A DNA stretch of 64,000 bases from Cellulomonas sp. JH27-2. GTDB taxonomy: Bacteria; Actinomycetota; Actinomycetes; Actinomycetales; Cellulomonadaceae. This document shows, one piece after another, positions 60,988-64,000 of this stretch (position 1 is its first letter; every line of letters begins with the position of its first letter). The notes under the pieces are model-generated. The model was given only the letters and a program-made list of their open reading frames with translations, was not told the origin of the DNA and did no database searches. Where the stretch lies: positions 62,001 through 126,000 of the forward strand of contig NZ_JACYFR010000002.1 of the NCBI RefSeq assembly GCF_014837175.1, in the 5' to 3' direction. The position numbers were made by a program, and so were the translations under genes.

Positions 60988-62013
60988 GTGCCTCCCGCTC
61001 CTCGCCGCTCATCCGCCCGCTCCGGCCGCAGCGTGGGCACGGAGGGGGTCTCGTGGGAGCAGGCCGAGCTCGAGCCGGTCGTGCTCGTGCGCGGAGCTGA
61101 AGGTCTGCTCGCGGACCGGGCGGTCGAGCGCCTCGTCGGGCTCGCGCGTCAGGGCGACCCGGCCGTCGAGGTGACCCGCCTGGACGCGGCCGAGTACACC
61201 GCGGGGGAGCTCGGGGTCCTGACCAGCCCGTCGCTGTTCGCCGAGGACAAGGTCGTGGTCGTCGACGGCGTCGAACGCGGCACGGAGGAGCTGATGGCCG
61301 ACGCGATCGCCTACGTGGCGTCGCCGGCCGACGGCGTCGTCGTGATCCTGCGCCACGCCTCGGGCCAGCGTGGCAAGAAGCTGCTCGACACGCTCAAGGC
61401 CGCCAAGGTGCCCACGGTGGCGTGCGACCCCGTGACGTCGGACTCGGACAAGACGTCGTTCGCGAGCGCTGAGCTGCGGCGGGCGGGCCGTCGTGCGGAC
61501 GCCGCGGCGATCCGCGCGCTGGTCGACGCGGTGGGGAGCGACCTGCGCGAGCTGGCATCCGCCTGCGCGCAGCTCGTCGCCGACACGACCGGCGTGATCG
61601 GCCCGGACGTCGTCGAGCGGTACTACGGCGGTCGCATCGAGGCCACCGGCTTCCGGGTGGCCGACGCCGCCGTGGCCGGCCAGGCAGGGCAGGCCGTCGC
61701 GCTCCTGCGGCACGCCATGGCGACGGGGGTCGATCCCGTGCCCGTCGTCGCAGCGCTCGCGATGAAGCTGCGCACTCTGGCCAAGGTGGGCGCGGTCCGC
61801 AGCCGTGGTCAGGGCGCGCTGCGCGAGCTGGGCCTGGCGCCGTGGCAGGTGGACCGTGCGATGTCCGAGCTGCGGCGCTGGACGCCGGAGGGGCTCGCGA
61901 CGGCCATCAACGCCGTCGCTCAGGCGGACGCGGAGGTCAAGGGCGAGAGCCGCGACGCGCAGTTCGCGGTGGAGCGTGCCGTGCTGCGGGTGGCGCAGGC
62001 CTCGGGCGTCTGA
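60988..62013 (+). CDS. holA: DNA polymerase III delta subunit
   Basis: 341 residues. Clamp-loader delta fold: VVLVRGAEGLLADRAVERLV near the N-terminus, SPSLFAEDKVVVVDGVERG, TVACDPVTSDSDKTSF, DLRELASACAQLVADTTG, ATGFRVADAAVAGQAGQAVA and WQVDRAMSELRRWTPEGL. It opens the beta clamp in the clamp loader. It has the usual place after comEC and before rpsT. GTG 60988 is chosen by the -10 spacing. Confidence 0.92.
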   Translation: MPPAPRRSSARSGRSVGTEGVSWEQAELEPVVLVRGAEGLLADRAVERLVGLARQGDPAVEVTRLDAAEYTAGELGVLTSPSLFAEDKVVVVDGVERGTEELMADAIAYVASPADGVVVILRHASGQRGKKLLDTLKAAKVPTVACDPVTSDSDKTSFASAELRRAGRRADAAAIRALVDAVGSDLRELASACAQLVADTTGVIGPDVVERYYGGRIEATGFRVADAAVAGQAGQAVALLRHAMATGVDPVPVVAALAMKLRTLAKVGAVRSRGQGALRELGLAPWQVDRAMSELRRWTPEGLATAINAVAQADAEVKGESRDAQFAVERAVLRVAQASGV

Positions 62014-62019
62014 CGGGGG

Positions 62020-62652
62020 CTATCGATCGGTCGGTTGGAGCGTCGTCGCCGGTCCCAGGGCGTCGCCCTGCAGCAGGTCGAAGCCCAGGTCGAGGCAGGT
62101 CTCGACGAGACGGGCGTCGCTGACCCGCTCCGCCACCAGCAGCGCGTCGTGCTGCCGGGCCATGTCGATGAGCGCGGACCCGTGCCGCACGAGCTCGCGG
62201 CAGTCGATCTTGACGAAGTCGGCGTAGGGGAGCATCGCGACCTGGTGGGCCTCGGCCGCGAAGTCGTCGACCGCCAGCTGATAGCCCTGGGCCCGGAGCG
62301 CGTGCAGCCCCGACAGCACGCCCGCGTCGGCCGGCACGCTCTCGACGACCTCGAGCACCAGGTCGTCGCCCGGCTCCGGCAACGGCAGGTCGTGGACGAC
62401 GAAGGCACGGGTCACGTTGACGAACGCGCGCCCCTCCCGCAGGTACGGGGCGCCGTCGGCCAGTGCGCGCAGGACCGAGGCCGTCGCGCGGTCCTGCCGA
62501 TCCTCGTGCCAGAGGTCGACCCCGACGGCGCTGCCGTCGTGGGCGCGGTACAGGAGCTCGTGCGCGAACAACTCACCGTCGCGGGTCCAGATCGGCTGGC
62601 GCGCGACCGGTGGCGGCGCGGAGAGCCGGTGCCGGCTGGTGGAGGAGCTCAC
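62020..62652 (-). CDS. EAL-type phosphodiesterase-like protein (residues intact)
   Basis: 210 residues, an EAL domain alone, shorter than the roughly 240-residue canonical domain, with no HD-like part. Positions expected for c-di-GMP cleavage are present: Glu32 in HELLYR, FVNVT Asn, LVLEVVES Glu, AVDDF double Asp, VKID Lys, VAERV Glu and LLQG Gln. It resembles the YuxH-type short EAL. GTG 62652 has no clear ribosome site. Next to a degenerate paralogue at 62697-63425. Confidence 0.75.
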   Translation of the reverse strand: MSSSTSRHRLSAPPPVARQPIWTRDGELFAHELLYRAHDGSAVGVDLWHEDRQDRATASVLRALADGAPYLREGRAFVNVTRAFVVHDLPLPEPGDDLVLEVVESVPADAGVLSGLHALRAQGYQLAVDDFAAEAHQVAMLPYADFVKIDCRELVRHGSALIDMARQHDALLVAERVSDARLVETCLDLGFDLLQGDALGPATTLQPTDR

Positions 62653-62696
62653 GATGACTGAGAGCGTCGCCCGGCGTGGGCATGACGCCACTTCCC

Positions 62697-63425
62697 TCAA
62701 CCAGTCACCGGGCGGGAGCTCGCGCGATCCAGGACGCTCGCCGGCTCCAGCAGGTTGCCCTGGAAGAGACGGAACCCGAGCTCGCGCGCGTGCGCGTTGA
62801 GATCGGCCGACTCGACGTACTCGGCGACCAGCGTCGCCCCGTAGGAACGGGCCATCGTGACGACCGGGTGCCCCTCGACGTCGAGGTCGCGCACGTCGAT
62901 CTTCACGAAGTTGGCGTGCGGCAGCAGCATGCGCTGGTGGGCGGTGCTGACGAAGGAGGGGACGGCGATCCGGAACCCGGCGTCGCGCAGACGACGTACT
63001 CCGGTGACGATCTCCCGGTCGACGTCCACCCAGTGCGGCACCTCGATGACCAGCCGGTCCGGGCGTGCCGGGACCGAGAGGTCGCCGACCAGGTACGGGC
63101 GCGTGCACCGGACGAAGAGGGGCCGTCCCTGGGCGACGAGATCCAGGTCGGTGCGCCCGAAGGTTGCCGCCAGGACGTGCGCGGTGGCCTCGTCGTGCTG
63201 CTTGAGGCTCCAGGAGGACGGGGCCGGCGCCATCTCGTCGCCCGTGCGGTAGGAGAACTGGTACGCCGTCGTCTCGCCCGCCGCGTTGAAGATGCCCTGA
63301 CGCGCCACGAGCACCGCGTCCGTCGTGGAACGGCGCTCCCACTCACGACGCAGCGCGTCGGGGATGGCGTCCTCGACGGCCGCGGCCAGGCGTCGCAGGC
63401 GCCCGTCGGCATCGTCCGGGTTCAT
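62697..63425 (-). CDS. Degenerate EAL-domain protein
   Basis: 242 residues from ATG 63425, a paralogue of 62020-62652 with the same layout (AYQFSYR, VPSFVST, VKIDVRDLDVEGHP, LFQGNLLEPAS). The catalytic pattern is broken: Gln for the first Glu, Arg for the Asn, and no paired Asp. It likely binds a nucleotide or protein rather than cleaving. It lies 44 bases upstream of its intact partner on the same strand, so the two are probably co-transcribed. Confidence 0.72.
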   Translation of the reverse strand: MNPDDADGRLRRLAAAVEDAIPDALRREWERRSTTDAVLVARQGIFNAAGETTAYQFSYRTGDEMAPAPSSWSLKQHDEATAHVLAATFGRTDLDLVAQGRPLFVRCTRPYLVGDLSVPARPDRLVIEVPHWVDVDREIVTGVRRLRDAGFRIAVPSFVSTAHQRMLLPHANFVKIDVRDLDVEGHPVVTMARSYGATLVAEYVESADLNAHARELGFRLFQGNLLEPASVLDRASSRPVTG

Positions 63426-63467
63426 ACGTTCAATGACACCACACGTCGGGCCCGGTCAGCCACGGGG

Positions 63468-63486
63468 TGCGGAGGATTTCTCCGCA
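63468..63486. repeat. Short palindrome upstream of the EAL pair
   Basis: TGCGGAG-GATTT-CTCCGCA, 7-bp arms, 43 bases before ATG 63425 on the divergent side. It could be an operator of the EAL genes or an end structure; unresolved. Confidence 0.35.
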
Positions 63487-63560
63487 ACCGCTTCGACCTC
63501 CCAGGGAATCGCTCTCCGCGCGGGCGGAAACTTCACCCGTGGGCGCGGGGCCGAGAACGG

Positions 63561-63596
63561 CGAAGGCGCCGCTCCCGACGGGGAGCGGCGCCTTCG
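63561..63596 (-). terminator. Terminator of rpsT
   Basis: Perfect 16-bp stem CGAAGGCGCCGCTCCC / GGGAGCGGCGCCTTCG with a 4-base loop, 22 bases after the rpsT stop (minus strand). Confidence 0.8.
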
Positions 63597-63618
63597 AGAT
63601 CCGCGAAGCGGTGCCGAC

Positions 63619-63879
63619 TCAGAGAGCGGCGACCGACTTGGCGAGCGCCGACTTCTTGTTGGCGGCCTGGTTCGAGTGGATGACACCCTTCGAGACAGCC
63701 TTGTCGAGCTTCTTCGAGGCGACGACCAGCGCGGACTGCGCGGCGTCCTTGTCGCCACCGGCGACGGCCTCACGGACGCGACGGACGTGCGTCTTCAGCT
63801 CCGACTTGACGGCCTTGTTACGCAGGCGCGCCTTCTCGTTCGTGGTGATGCGCTTGATCTGGGACTTGATGTTTGCCAC
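63619..63879 (-). CDS. rpsT: 30S ribosomal protein S20
   Basis: 86 residues, exactly the length of S20. [19 protein letters not shown] at the start and the closing [19 protein letters not shown]. It binds 16S rRNA. GTG 63879 has GAGAG upstream. Placed after holA as usual; the 63880-64000 edge region before it holds no clear promoter that I can name. Confidence 0.97.
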   Translation of the reverse strand: MANIKSQIKRITTNEKARLRNKAVKSELKTHVRRVREAVAGGDKDAAQSALVVASKKLDKAVSKGVIHSNQAANKKSALAKSVAAL

Positions 63880-64000
63880 GTGTGGACTCTCTTGTGCGTT
63901 CGCCGAGACGGCGATCTGACAGGTCGTAGAGGGCGCGCGCAGATCCGGGACTGGGGCGTGGGGACACCCTCGGAGAGGATCTGGGCGAGTGCCCGCCGAC

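Noticed and set aside
1-64000. CRISPR array, rRNA or restriction system
   Set aside because: No regularly spaced direct repeats, rRNA segments, methylase or nuclease genes were seen on either strand.

Overview
The window is a chromosomal segment of a very GC-rich actinobacterium, most likely a Cellulomonas-like member of the Micrococcales. This rests on the base composition, frequent GTG starts, many leaderless promoters, and two classic actinobacterial housekeeping runs: rne-rplU-rpmA-obgE-proB...proA-nadD-rsfS-phosphatase-tRNA-Ala, and leuS-degV-comEA-comEC-holA...rpsT. An oligosaccharide ABC importer with an intracellular family 3 glycosidase fits a plant-polymer degrader. The genus is inference.

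Layout. 1-4459: tail of RNase E, ribosomal proteins L21 and L27, Obg GTPase, glutamate 5-kinase. 4531-22168: an accessory block lying between proB and proA, which are usually neighbours. It holds two oligopeptide-type binding proteins, a permease/permease/ATPase set, three luciferase-like flavin monooxygenases, a nitroreductase-type flavoprotein, a PLP aminotransferase, an MFS carrier, a rhodanese-like protein, an M20 amidohydrolase and a GNAT acetyltransferase. Three SAM-IV-type riboswitches (two on the minus strand, one on the plus) each begin at the predicted transcription start of an operon in this block. The block is best read as an organosulfur (S-alkylcysteine-like) scavenging system switched on when SAM is low. 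22254-27447: proA, a 47-residue membrane protein, nadD, a long low-complexity membrane protein, rsfS, a histidine phosphatase and tRNA-Ala(GGC). 27495-33094: accessory genes, including a MarR regulator with two matching operators, an FMN-dependent 2-hydroxyacid oxidase, and a cysteine dioxygenase/rhodanese pair preceded by a leader peptide with a Cys-Cys pair. 33336-38987: LacI-type operator, CUT1 sugar importer lacking an ATPase, and a GH3 glycosidase. 39070-53000: a mixed run with PEP carboxylase, a DEAD-box helicase, a CYTH-like protein, a surface lipoprotein, an F420-type oxidoreductase, a metallophosphoesterase, a lectin/peptidase fusion, an MntR-type regulator and an MFS carrier. 54208-63879: leuS, degV, comEA, comEC (lacking the usual metallo-beta-lactamase domain), holA, two EAL-type paralogues and rpsT.

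Regulation is unusually readable. Many genes show a -10 box six or seven bases before a GTG/ATG start (leaderless mRNA). Several operon ends carry perfect 10-17 bp hairpins. Sulfur supply appears to be sensed in two ways: SAM aptamers in the island, and a cysteine-codon attenuator in front of cysteine dioxygenase. No insertion sequence, CRISPR array, phage gene or rRNA was seen.
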